Of a DNA stretch of 64,000 nt, positions 1 through 7,110 are shown one piece after another (within the stretch, counting starts at the first letter, position 1; every line of letters begins with the position of its first letter). The translations under genes and the position numbers were made by a program. The notes beneath the pieces were generated by a model. That model had not been told where the DNA came from. It saw only the letters and a program-made list of their open reading frames with translations, and made no database searches. Source of the DNA: an uncultured Bacteroidia bacterium (lineage in GTDB: Bacteria > Bacteroidota > Bacteroidia > Bacteroidales > UBA932); the NCBI GenBank assembly GCA_902768665.1, contig CACXMA010000006.1:62001-126000 (forward strand). The letters run 5' to 3'.

Positions 1-1
1 G

Positions 2-502
2 CTGCGATTGGTTTTTGCGCTGATTTGTGTAGGGCCACAATTTTCATGTGCACCCGATAATCCTCCTTGTTCTACAAGTTTTTATTTGGGTGTTAGAAAT
101 TTGTCCGAAAAGGACGTGTATGTTTACACCAATTTTTCTAATTACAATGAAAAAGATATCTCTAAACGTTCATACAGAAACGATTCCTTATATTACTATA
201 TCCCGAAAGATGATAAATCCTTTCGTAGTTTTTATGGTATAAGATTCAAAGATGAAGAATTGTATGTGGATCCCATCGAGTGGTTTCGATCCGAGTTTCC
301 CGAGGGAGAGATAAGCGTGTATGAGCGTATATGGGCCCGAAAAGGCGGATATGGTCCAGGAAAGTGCCTTCTTCGTATTCCTTTGAAAGAAGCACCTTTA
401 TCTTTTTACGAAGATCATGAAATAGCAAATAGAAAGTATAGAACTTATGGCGTCCTATTTACATTGAGTAGCGCTTCTTTGGAACCAATAAGTGATAATT
501 AG
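2..502 (+). CDS. Hypothetical exported protein, 5' end outside the window
   Basis: The frame is open from the second base of the window, so the true start probably lies upstream; a TTG at 8 is the only start-like codon near the visible N-terminus. The readable part (about 166 residues) begins with a hydrophobic stretch (LVFALICVG) that looks like the end of a signal peptide. A soluble domain rich in Tyr, Asp and Ser follows. I recognise no family. The DNA is much more A+T-rich than every gene downstream, which suggests recent acquisition or an accessory origin. It stops 11 bp before the oadG-like gene, where a carboxyltransferase subunit (mmdA/oadA) would be expected, so it may be an insertion into that operon. 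Confidence 0.6.
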   Translation: MRLVFALICVGPQFSCAPDNPPCSTSFYLGVRNLSEKDVYVYTNFSNYNEKDISKRSYRNDSLYYYIPKDDKSFRSFYGIRFKDEELYVDPIEWFRSEFPEGEISVYERIWARKGGYGPGKCLLRIPLKEAPLSFYEDHEIANRKYRTYGVLFTLSSASLEPISDN

Positions 503-513
503 TTTTTTGAATT

Positions 514-1506
514 ATGAATTGTTATAAGCGTCTGATTTTGGTCTTGGGAGTGTTGGTTTCACCTGCTCTTCTTTGCGCGCAGAACGTGTCCGACCTGATC
601 ATCGCCGAGGTGATGGCGCAGCCGGACAGTGTCAGCGTAGTCGACGACTACGGCCGCAGGGGAGGCTGGATCGAGATTTACAACACGTCCATGGGAACCG
701 TCAAGTTCGGCGGCTGCTACCTCACGGACGATCCGGCGGAGCTTCGCAAGAGCCTCATCCCGAAAAATGACCTCGCGACCTCGCTGGGGCCCCGCCAGAG
801 CCGGCTGTTCTATGCCAGCGGACGGACCCATGACGGTACTTTCTATACCGATTTTACCCTTTCCCCCGGCAAGACGGTCTATCTCGTCAGCAACGATGGC
901 CGGACGGTTATCGATCAGCTGACCATTCCGGAGGATCTTCCCGCCGGCAAGAGCGTGGCCCGCATCGCGAATGACGCCAAGGGGCTGACCTTCGATACCG
1001 TATCGCCTTGCGATCCGACCCCGGGTGCCTACAACGGCGATCCGACGGCCGCATCCAAGTCCGACCAGATGGCCGAGCGCGACCCGCACGGCTGGATCCT
1101 GACCCTCGTGTCGGTAAGCGTCGTTTTCAGTGCTCTCGCCATCCTCTGGTTTTTCTTCTGGCTGCTGTTTGAGCGCCCCGCGAAAAAGAGATCTCTCGAC
1201 TCCGCTCGAGATGACAGATTCGCCGCTGGAGATGGCAAAAAAAGCGCTCGGAAAGGCAATCCTGTCATTTCGACTAAGGCCAAAGGCCGCATGGAGAAAT
1301 CTACTCCCGACGGCGAAGTCGCAGCGGCGATTGCCCTGGCGCTTGACATGGAGGAGAGCGGCGACGTCTATGCCGCCATTGCCCTGGCGCTGCATCTGGA
1401 ACTCGGCGCCACGGCCCACGATGCCGAAAGCTTCGTGCTGACTATCCGGCCTACTCCACATTCCGCATGGAACAACCCCGCCGACGGCTTCCGCCGGAGG
1501 CCGTAG
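514..1506 (+). CDS. oadG: Lamin-tail-domain / OadG-like fusion, decarboxylase sodium pump gamma subunit
   Basis: The 330-residue protein has a signal peptide (1-22) and an extracytoplasmic lamin-tail-like beta domain (about 25-180; WIEIYN, SLGPRQSRLFY, DTVSPCDPTPGAYN). A membrane helix follows (194-219), then the OadG-type C-terminus (266-330) with the AAIALAL helix repeated and an Asp/Glu-rich LTIRPTPHSAWN tail. OadG anchors the carboxyltransferase to the OadB pump; here it is followed by the biotin carrier and oadB, which supports the call. Residues about 226-265, between the helix and the C-terminus, are encoded by two copies of palindromic repeat A in opposite orientation and look like an in-frame insertion. 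The Met at 514 is chosen because the signal peptide starts there. Confidence 0.8.
   Translation: MNCYKRLILVLGVLVSPALLCAQNVSDLIIAEVMAQPDSVSVVDDYGRRGGWIEIYNTSMGTVKFGGCYLTDDPAELRKSLIPKNDLATSLGPRQSRLFYASGRTHDGTFYTDFTLSPGKTVYLVSNDGRTVIDQLTIPEDLPAGKSVARIANDAKGLTFDTVSPCDPTPGAYNGDPTAASKSDQMAERDPHGWILTLVSVSVVFSALAILWFFFWLLFERPAKKRSLDSARDDRFAAGDGKKSARKGNPVISTKAKGRMEKSTPDGEVAAAIALALDMEESGDVYAAIALALHLELGATAHDAESFVLTIRPTPHSAWNNPADGFRRRP
1188..1215 (-). repeat. Palindromic repeat A, in frame inside oadG
   Basis: This is the reverse-oriented copy of repeat A, encoding RSLDSARDD. It begins with GAGATCTCTCGA and ends with CTCGAGATGAC. Together with the forward copy at 1264-1302 it makes an inserted block between the transmembrane helix and the C-terminal domain of the OadG-like protein. 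Confidence 0.8.
1264..1302 (+). repeat. Palindromic repeat A (longer variant), in frame inside oadG
   Basis: The ends match repeat A (GTCATTTCGA at the start, GGAGAAATCT at the end), with a longer GC-rich middle than other copies. It reads VISTKAKGRMEKS in the oadG frame, the same phase as the plus-strand copies in the sigma-factor and GH43-CE15 genes. Confidence 0.75.
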
Positions 1507-1517
1507 AAAAGGAGTCG

Positions 1518-1596
1518 TCCATCTTTAGGCCCTAAAAGATGGATGAGTGGCAATAAAATGGGCACCCGTCCATAAATAAGTGCGAAAAAATGGACG
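1518..1596. promoter_or_regulatory. Two hairpins between oadG and the biotin carrier gene
   Basis: The 117 bp gap holds two inverted repeats. The first (1518-1543) has arms TCCATCTTT and AAAGATGGA around AGGCCCTA. The second has arms CGTCCAT (1567-1573) and ATGGACG (1590-1596). Neither has a convincing U-tract, so RNA processing, stability or attenuation that sets subunit ratios is more likely than a simple terminator. Confidence 0.5.
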
Positions 1597-1623
1597 ACAC
1601 AATAGAAACAAACGAAAAGCAAT

Positions 1624-2073
1624 ATGAAAGAGTACAGTTTCAAGATTAACGGTAAGCAGTACGATGTGACTGTGGAGTCCGTTGAAGGCAAGAATGCACA
1701 GGTCGTCGTGAACGGCGCCGCCTATAGCGTTGAGATCGAAAAGGGCGCCGCCGAGGCTCCCGCTGCTGCCCCCGTGGCCGCTCCGGCCCAGCAGGCTGCC
1801 CCTGCCCAGACCTCCCCGGCTCCGGCCGCTCCGGCTCCGGCTGCAAAGCCCGCCGGTCCCGGCACCAAGGTCGAGAGCCCGCTTCCGGGCGTGATCATCG
1901 AAGTGTCCGTCAAGGAAGGCCAGGCCGTCAAGATGGGCCAGAAGGTAGCCGTGCTCGAGGCCATGAAGATGGAGAACGAGATCGCCGCGACCGCCGACGG
2001 TACGGTGACGGCCATCCATGTCGCCAAGGGCGATTCCGTCCTCGAAGGCGCACCCATCGTGACGATTGCCTAA
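1624..2073 (+). CDS. Biotin carboxyl carrier subunit of a Na+-translocating decarboxylase
   Basis: The 149-residue protein has the standard layout: a short N-terminal segment (MKEYSFKINGKQYDV), an Ala/Pro-rich flexible linker (about 40-80), and a biotinyl domain with the biotinylation motif EAMKMEN near residue 118. The carboxylated biotin shuttles CO2 from the carboxyltransferase to the membrane pump OadB, encoded 6 bp downstream. The OadG-biotin carrier-OadB order is typical of Bacteroidales methylmalonyl-CoA or oxaloacetate decarboxylase operons used in propionate/succinate fermentation. The carboxyltransferase is not in the window, so the substrate cannot be decided here. Confidence 0.93.
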   Translation: MKEYSFKINGKQYDVTVESVEGKNAQVVVNGAAYSVEIEKGAAEAPAAAPVAAPAQQAAPAQTSPAPAAPAPAAKPAGPGTKVESPLPGVIIEVSVKEGQAVKMGQKVAVLEAMKMENEIAATADGTVTAIHVAKGDSVLEGAPIVTIA

Positions 2074-2079
2074 GGAATC

Positions 2080-3225
2080 ATGGAACACATCTACGAAAGT
2101 CTCATTCAGTTCTGGCAGTATACCGGCTTTGCCAACTGCACCTGGCAGAACCTGGCGATGATCGCGATCGGTATCGTGTTCATCACTGTGGCTATTCTGA
2201 AGGAGTGGGAGCCGCTGCTGCTCGTGCCGATCGGCTTCGGTATGATCATCGGCAACATCCCGATGTTCCCGGGCCTGAATATCGGCATCTATGAGGACGG
2301 ATCGGTCCTGAACACGCTCTATCAGGGCGTGAAACAGGGCTGGTATCCGCCGCTGATTTTCCTCGGCATCGGTGCCATGACCGACTTCTCGGCGCTGATA
2401 TCCCAGCCGCGGCTGATCCTGATCGGTGCGGCGGCGCAGATGGGTATCTTCGGGGCATACCTGCTCGCCCTGGCCTGCGGGTTCGCTCCCGCGGAGGCCG
2501 GTGCCATCGGCATCATCGGCGGCGCGGACGGCCCGACGGCCATCTTCCTGAGTTCGAAACTCGCACCGGACCTGATGGGCGCCATCGCCGTGTCGGCTTA
2601 TTCCTACATGGCCCTTGTGCCGGTCATCCAGCGTCCGATCATGCTCCTGCTGACCTCTAAGAAAGAACGTGCCATCGAGATGCCGAAGCCGCGCCAGGTT
2701 TCTCAGAAGGAGAAGATCATCTTCCCGGTTGTCGGTTTCCTCATCACGGCCTTCATTGTCCCGAGCGGCCTGCCGCTGCTGGGCATGCTCTTCTTCGGTA
2801 ACCTGCTGAAGGAAAGCGGCGTGACAAGGCGTCTGGCCGAAACGGCCCGCGGTCCGCTCATCGATGTGGTGACGACGCTCATCGGCCTCACGGTCGGTGC
2901 TTCGACCCAGGCGGACAAGTTCCTTTCCGGAAAGTCCCTGATGATCTTCGGCCTCGGCCTCGGTTCTTTCATCATCGCGACGACGTGCGGTGTCCTCTTT
3001 GTCAAGGGCATCAACCTTTTCATCCGCAACAAGGACCGCAAGATCAATCCGCTGATCGGCAATGCCGGCGTTTCCGCCGTGCCGGACAGCGCCCGCGTCT
3101 CGGAGGTCGTCGGCCGGGAAACCAACCCCAACAACCACCTTCTCATGCATGCCATGGGCCCGAACGTGGCCGGCGTCATCGGTTCTGCGGTCGCCGCAGG
3201 TATCCTCCTGAGCTTCCTCGGATAA
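2080..3225 (+). CDS. oadB: Na+-translocating decarboxylase beta subunit (OadB/MmdB)
   Basis: This 381-residue polytopic membrane protein is of usual family length. It carries the strongly conserved GIIGGADGPTAIF segment (about residues 144-156) that lines the Na+/carboxybiotin site, and the conserved stretch IGLTVGASTQADKFL in the second half. OadB decarboxylates carboxybiotin and exports Na+. It is the third gene of the OadG-biotin carrier-OadB unit. Its Na+ export could supply the gradient used by, or be complemented by, the V-ATPase encoded 3 kb downstream. Confidence 0.93.
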   Translation: MEHIYESLIQFWQYTGFANCTWQNLAMIAIGIVFITVAILKEWEPLLLVPIGFGMIIGNIPMFPGLNIGIYEDGSVLNTLYQGVKQGWYPPLIFLGIGAMTDFSALISQPRLILIGAAAQMGIFGAYLLALACGFAPAEAGAIGIIGGADGPTAIFLSSKLAPDLMGAIAVSAYSYMALVPVIQRPIMLLLTSKKERAIEMPKPRQVSQKEKIIFPVVGFLITAFIVPSGLPLLGMLFFGNLLKESGVTRRLAETARGPLIDVVTTLIGLTVGASTQADKFLSGKSLMIFGLGLGSFIIATTCGVLFVKGINLFIRNKDRKINPLIGNAGVSAVPDSARVSEVVGRETNPNNHLLMHAMGPNVAGVIGSAVAAGILLSFLG

Positions 3226-3253
3226 TCATGTACAACTATCAATATTTATGTTT

Positions 3254-3943
3254 ATGAAGCATCTTTTCAAACTGTTTGCCGGTGCGGCCGTCGTTTCCGC
3301 CGCCCTTGCTCTCAGCGCTCCCAAAGCATCCGCCCAGGACGACAAGATCATGGTCGGCAGCAATGTCGAGTACAACATCGGTCTCGGCTTCGGCATCGAC
3401 TTTATGGGGAATGTCCCGGATGAGTACGACTGGATGAAGAAAGCCTGGGGCTTTGACTTCTCCTTCAATTTCGCGGAGTTCTACTGGTCCGGACTCTCCC
3501 AGACCAACCAGTTCTACCTGACCCTCGGTCTCGAGAACAAGTCCTTCCGCCTGAAGGACGACACGGCTTTCGCCCTGCTGGACAATCATCTGGCCCCGGC
3601 CGTCCTCGGCAATGACGTCCTCAAGAAGTCCGCTCTCCGCGTCTTCAGCTGGAATGTCGGCATGGGTTACCGCTATGAGGCCAGCGATGATTTCGCCTTC
3701 TCCATCGGCCCCATCGTGAACTTCAACACCGGTTCCCGCATCAAGACCAAGTGGTACGACGAGAACGACAAGCTCCAGAAGAAGAAAACCAAATGGGGCA
3801 AGCAGGAGCTCGTCACCATCGAGTTCATGGCCAGAGTCGACCTCTACGGCGTCGGCCTCTATGTGAAGTACAGCCCGTTCCCGCTCTTCCAGGAGGAGTT
3901 CGGCCCGAAGGCCACGACCTGGTCCGTCGGCATCATGCTGTAA
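3254..3943 (+). CDS. Outer-membrane beta-barrel protein, paralogue of the 5511-6401 gene
   Basis: A signal peptide ends at ASAQ, and about 205 residues of alternating amphipathic strands follow, ending in the outer-membrane signature TTWSVGIML. It shares with the protein at 5511-6401 the blocks RVFSWN, FNTGSRIKTKWYD, KWGKQELVT and a near-identical C-terminus, so the two are paralogues. The start at 3254 gives a clean MKHLFK signal peptide; an ATG two codons upstream (3248) is possible. The function is unknown. The barrel is smaller than TonB receptors and resembles the PorT-like barrels of Bacteroidetes. A strong terminator follows. Confidence 0.8.
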   Translation: MKHLFKLFAGAAVVSAALALSAPKASAQDDKIMVGSNVEYNIGLGFGIDFMGNVPDEYDWMKKAWGFDFSFNFAEFYWSGLSQTNQFYLTLGLENKSFRLKDDTAFALLDNHLAPAVLGNDVLKKSALRVFSWNVGMGYRYEASDDFAFSIGPIVNFNTGSRIKTKWYDENDKLQKKKTKWGKQELVTIEFMARVDLYGVGLYVKYSPFPLFQEEFGPKATTWSVGIML

Positions 3944-3950
3944 GTTTTTT

Positions 3951-3981
3951 AAAAAAAGTGGCCGGGCAGGTCACTTTTTTT
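3951..3981 (+). terminator. Intrinsic terminator after the first barrel gene
   Basis: Thirteen-base arms (AAAAAAAGTGGCC and GGTCACTTTTTTT) pair with one mismatch around GGGCA, and the 3' arm ends in seven T residues. This is a bidirectional-looking terminator 8 bp after the stop codon. It separates the decarboxylase/barrel genes from the sigma-factor operon. Confidence 0.85.
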
Positions 3982-4026
3982 GTTACAAAGCGAGCTGATC
4001 TGCGTTAATAGGTTGGAAAGCCCAAA

Positions 4027-4542
4027 ATGAGCGAAGATTTTCTGACATCCGCGTTCGTCCGGTTGCGAACGGTGCTGAAGGGGACGGCCAGCCGCCTCCT
4101 CGGAAACGAAGCCGCCGCCGACGATGCCCTCCAGGACGCTTTCTACAAGCTCTGGAACCGGCACTACGCCCTCACGAGCGAAAGCGATGCCGCCGCGCTG
4201 CTCAGCCGGACGGTCCGTAACGAGGCCGCCAGTATGCTCCGCCAGCGCAAACGTCATCCTTCTGTCGTTTCGAGCGAAGTCGAGAAATCTGTTTCCGCGG
4301 TGGCGGAAGAAGATCCGGCCCCGAATCGGGAGACGCTCCTGCAGGAAGTCCGGAGCCTCATTTCGAGGGAGCTGACGCCGCTGCAGCAGGAGATTCTGCG
4401 GAGAAGGGATTATGAGGGAGAGGAATATGCCTCCATCGCCGAGGACCTCGGGATGCAGGAGCCGGCCGTGAGGATGCAGCTTTCCAGAGCGCGGAAAACC
4501 ATCCGCGAGACATACAGGAAACAACACAGGAACCATGAATAA
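4027..4542 (+). CDS. ECF-type RNA polymerase sigma factor
   Basis: The 171-residue protein has sigma region 2 (about 8-75; DDALQDAFYKLWN) and region 4 (about 110-165; LTPLQQEILRRRDYEG and ASIAEDLGMQEPAVRMQLSRA), the two-domain layout of ECF factors. The linker (residues 80-88, VVSSEVEKS) is encoded by an in-frame copy of palindromic repeat A. The gene overlaps the next gene, a membrane anti-sigma candidate, by 8 bp, so the two are probably translationally coupled. Likely targets include the barrel genes on either side, but no promoter motif was identified. Confidence 0.9.
   Translation: MSEDFLTSAFVRLRTVLKGTASRLLGNEAAADDALQDAFYKLWNRHYALTSESDAAALLSRTVRNEAASMLRQRKRHPSVVSSEVEKSVSAVAEEDPAPNRETLLQEVRSLISRELTPLQQEILRRRDYEGEEYASIAEDLGMQEPAVRMQLSRARKTIRETYRKQHRNHE
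4264..4290 (+). repeat. Palindromic repeat A, in frame inside the sigma-factor gene
   Basis: This 27 bp copy starts GTCGTTTCGAGCG and ends GTCGAGAAATCT. It encodes residues 80-88 of the ECF sigma factor, in the linker between regions 2 and 4. It has the same reading phase as the plus-strand copies at 1264, 35203 and 36247. Confidence 0.85.
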
Positions 4543-5062
4543 AGACAAGCAATACTATCTGGATCTCGCCGAGCGCTGGTTCGACGCGGAGACTTCCGAG
4601 GCGGAGGAGAAGGAGCTCAGGCGCTTTCTCGCCGCGACGGAGGACCCCGATTTCGACGAGGCCCGCGCCGCATTGGGTTTTCTCGCTGCCTCCAGCCTCC
4701 GGGCAGAGGCACCCAAAAGCCCGATCGATTTGCCCCGGCAAATCGGTCCTCGGCGGACGGCAGGGCTTTTGGGTACCTCTGCCACTACGGCTTCCGGCAG
4801 CAGCAAGCGCCGGTGGCTGATTCCGGCCGTGGCGGTGGCTGCGTCGCTGGTGCTGGCCTTCTTCTTCGGGCGGATGACCGCGCCGGTGGAGATCGTTCCG
4901 GTCGGTGCGGGGACCTGCGTTTCCTATGTGCACGGCGTCGAGGTGAACGACGAAGATTTCGCCGTCGCGACGATGGAGAGCACCCTTTCCGATTTCTTTT
5001 CTCCGGCTGCCGCTCCGGATCCCCGGACGGACCTTTCCCTGATCTTTAACGCAAACGAGTAA
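4535..5062 (+). CDS. Putative membrane anti-sigma factor
   Basis: The 175-residue protein has a short acidic cytoplasmic domain (about 1-55; YLDLAERWFDAETSEAEEKEL, as in FecR/anti-sigma N-termini), a linker, one membrane helix (about 94-113) and a periplasmic tail of about 60 residues. Residues 56-83 of the linker are encoded by a perfect hairpin element (repeat D', 4702-4783) inserted in frame. The position, an 8 bp overlap after an ECF sigma gene, is the main reason for the functional call. The periplasmic part is too short for a full FecR domain. Confidence 0.7.
   Translation: MNKDKQYYLDLAERWFDAETSEAEEKELRRFLAATEDPDFDEARAALGFLAASSLRAEAPKSPIDLPRQIGPRRTAGLLGTSATTASGSSKRRWLIPAVAVAASLVLAFFFGRMTAPVEIVPVGAGTCVSYVHGVEVNDEDFAVATMESTLSDFFSPAAAPDPRTDLSLIFNANE
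4702..4783. repeat. Hairpin repeat D', in frame inside the anti-sigma gene
   Basis: This 82 bp palindrome has outer arms GGCAGAGGcACCC and GGGTaCCTCTGCC, inner arms AAAAGCCC and GGGCTTTT, and an extra central pair GATTTGCC/GGCAAATC. The core, including GGTCCTCGGCGGACGGCAGG, matches repeat D at 33453-33545 and 39335-39427. The outer arms are entirely different yet still pair. It encodes residues 56-83 of the anti-sigma protein without a stop. Confidence 0.85.
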
Positions 5063-5063
5063 T

Positions 5064-5498
5064 ATGAAACGATTCCTTTTGATAACCCTGCTGCTCTTCC
5101 TGCCGATTGGCTGGCTGCTGATGGCCCAGTCCTCCTTTGCCGTGAAGAAGGTGTTCGACGGGAAGGTGCTTGGCAGCAAAGCCGTGGTCGAGACCATGAT
5201 CTCGGGCCGGCAGCTGGCATCCTACCACCTCGACTCTTTCCACAGCCTCCGCTATTCCGCCGGTGAGGAAGAGGCCGCCGTCGTGGAGGAGCTTGTCCTT
5301 GCGGACGCGACGCATGCCGCCGAGAAGGAAACCGTCTTTGTCGACGGGAAACTGACCTACGCCGTCCTGGCTTTCCAGTCGGATCCTGACGGCAACGAGT
5401 ACATCTGCTACCAGAACGACGGCACGACGGCAACCCTCGTGTATATGTACGGTTCGGCGACCCTCGACGAGCTGAAGAACATTTTCAAGACCAGATAA
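5064..5498 (+). CDS. Small exported protein of the sigma/anti-sigma operon
   Basis: The 144-residue protein has a clear signal peptide (1-26, ending in QSSFA). The mature domain of about 115 residues contains YHLDSFHSLRY, DPDGNEYICYQN and a C-terminal LDELKNIFK. It starts 1 bp after the anti-sigma gene and ends 12 bp before the second barrel gene, so it belongs to the same operon. It resembles the short periplasmic proteins encoded after ECF pairs in Bacteroides (DUF6108 is my best guess, not verified). A role in sensing or in assembling the downstream barrel is inference from position only. Confidence 0.7.
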   Translation: MKRFLLITLLLFLPIGWLLMAQSSFAVKKVFDGKVLGSKAVVETMISGRQLASYHLDSFHSLRYSAGEEEAAVVEELVLADATHAAEKETVFVDGKLTYAVLAFQSDPDGNEYICYQNDGTTATLVYMYGSATLDELKNIFKTR

Positions 5499-5510
5499 AA
5501 CGATTAAGAT

Positions 5511-6401
5511 ATGAAAAAGCACGCTTTGATCCTCTTTACGCTGGCCGCGCTCTGCGGCACAGCCCCCGTTCTCTCCGCCCAGGACACCCTGACGGTCGTG
5601 AACCCCTCCAAGGTCCAGGTCATTACGGCCTCCGGCAGCCAGCAGGTGGAAATCTTCGGCTCCGAGCAGAACCCCGACTATTACTTCTCCTCCTCCATCG
5701 AGACCAGTTCGAGCGCCGTCGTCAGCACCCGTGAGCGTCTCTCCCAGCGGCTGGATTTTTCCGTGCCGATCTTCGGCGACGATAAGCCCATCCCGGGAAG
5801 CCGCAAACCGTATGGTTCGGTCGACCTCGCCATCAGTCCGGGTTTCGGCGTCAGTTTCCCTGGCAGCATCGAGGACGATGCCTACAGCCCGATGCGGCAG
5901 GCCTGGGGGCTTGATTTCACCCTCGGCATCATCAATGCCGACTTCCATCCCTGGGGTGGGAAGTCCAACCTCTATTTGAATTTCGGCCTCGAGGACAAGT
6001 CCTTCAAGATCCGCGGCGACAAGATGTATGTCAAGCAGGACGACGGCACGCTCGGCTTCCGGGATTTCCCCGGCACCCCGAAATGGTCTGCCCTCCGCAT
6101 CTTCAGCTGGAACCTCAGCGCCGGCTACTATCAGCACATCTGGAAAGATTTCGGCCTGTTCGTCGAGCCGGTCCTCAATTTCAACACCGGCTCCCGCATC
6201 AAGACCAAGTGGTATGACGCCAATGACCGGAAGGTCAAGGAGAAAGTCAAGTTCGGAAAGCAGAAGCTTGTGACTTACGAGCTGATGGGCGGTATCAAGA
6301 TCGGCAGTGTCAAGGCCTATGTCAAATACAACCCCGGCAACCTCCTCGAGAAGGGATTCGGCCCCGATTTCGCCACCTGGTCCGTCGGCATCATCCTCTA
6401 A
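5511..6401 (+). CDS. Outer-membrane beta-barrel protein, paralogue of the 3254-3943 gene
   Basis: The 296-residue protein has a signal peptide ending at LSAQ and an N-terminal extension of about 70 residues absent from its paralogue. The barrel domain shares RVFSWN, FNTGSRIKTKWYD, KFGKQKLVTYE and ATWSVGIIL with the protein at 3254-3943. It is the last gene of the ECF operon and is followed by a terminator. The shared blocks suggest duplication around the sigma-factor operon, with the barrel being the regulated cargo. The transported or bound ligand is unknown. Confidence 0.8.
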   Translation: MKKHALILFTLAALCGTAPVLSAQDTLTVVNPSKVQVITASGSQQVEIFGSEQNPDYYFSSSIETSSSAVVSTRERLSQRLDFSVPIFGDDKPIPGSRKPYGSVDLAISPGFGVSFPGSIEDDAYSPMRQAWGLDFTLGIINADFHPWGGKSNLYLNFGLEDKSFKIRGDKMYVKQDDGTLGFRDFPGTPKWSALRIFSWNLSAGYYQHIWKDFGLFVEPVLNFNTGSRIKTKWYDANDRKVKEKVKFGKQKLVTYELMGGIKIGSVKAYVKYNPGNLLEKGFGPDFATWSVGIIL

Positions 6402-6424
6402 ACATTCATATTGATACATTTCTT

Positions 6425-6458
6425 CTTCCGCGCCTCTTGGGGGTGCGGAAGATTTTTT
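6425..6458 (+). terminator. Terminator ending the ECF operon
   Basis: Arms CTTCCGC (6425-6431) and GCGGAAG (6445-6451) enclose a G/C-rich loop, and an A plus six T residues follow. It overlaps the -33 region of the V-ATPase promoter, so the boundary between the two operons is very compact. Confidence 0.75.
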
Positions 6459-6467
6459 ATATATTTG
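6437..6467 (+). promoter_or_regulatory. Promoter of the V-ATPase operon
   Basis: TATATTTG (6460-6467) fits the Bacteroidetes -7 element TAnnTTTG, and CTTG ending at 6439 lies 20 bp upstream, the usual spacing for the -33 TTTG box. The first ATG of the operon is 40 bp downstream. Confidence 0.7.
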
Positions 6468-6507
6468 TAGGTTACTACAAAGATTATATTAAACCAATAA
6501 CACAGAT

Positions 6508-7110
6508 ATGGACAAACTCCAGGAACTGACCCAGAAGCTATACAACGAGGGTCTCTCTAAAGGACAGGAAGAGGGGAAAGCCATCGTGGAGAAGGCGCAG
6601 GCCGAGGCCGCTGCCATCGTGAAGAAGGCGGAGGAAGACGCCGCGGCGATCCGCGCAAAGGCCGAGAAGGATGCGGCGGACTATAAGGTCAAGGTCGAGG
6701 GCGATGTCAAGATGGCCGCGACGCAGGCCCTGCAGGCGACCCGCCACGACATCGAGAACCTCATCGTCGCCAAGGGAGTCGGCGCCGAGGCCGACAAGGC
6801 CCTTTCCGACGGCGCATACCTCAAGGAAATCATTACCGCCGTGGCGAAGAACTTCTCCGCGACGCAGGCGCAGGATCTCTCCCTCGTGCTTCCCGAAAAG
6901 CTGCAGAAGGCGCTCGAGCCTTTTGTCACCAAGGAGCTGGCCAAGGTGGTCGGCAAAGGCGTTGAGGTCAGCTTCTCCCGCAAAATTGCCGGCGGCCTGA
7001 AGATCGGCCCGAAGGACGGCAGCTATTTCATTTCCCTGACCGACGAATCCTTCAAGGAGCTCATCGGGGCTTACATGCGTCCCGCAACGAAGGCGATTCT
7101 TTTCGGATGA
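6508..7110 (+). CDS. V-type ATPase subunit E (peripheral stalk)
   Basis: The 200-residue protein has a long N-terminal alpha-helix rich in Ala, Glu and Lys (about 1-85; KAQAEAAAIVKKAEEDAAAI) and a globular C-terminal domain ending in the usual TDESFKELIGAYMRP. Subunit E forms the peripheral stalk that holds the catalytic head against the membrane subunit I. It is the first gene of the operon and overlaps the next by 4 bp. A separate G/H subunit, its usual partner, is not seen. Confidence 0.88.
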   Translation: MDKLQELTQKLYNEGLSKGQEEGKAIVEKAQAEAAAIVKKAEEDAAAIRAKAEKDAADYKVKVEGDVKMAATQALQATRHDIENLIVAKGVGAEADKALSDGAYLKEIITAVAKNFSATQAQDLSLVLPEKLQKALEPFVTKELAKVVGKGVEVSFSRKIAGGLKIGPKDGSYFISLTDESFKELIGAYMRPATKAILFG

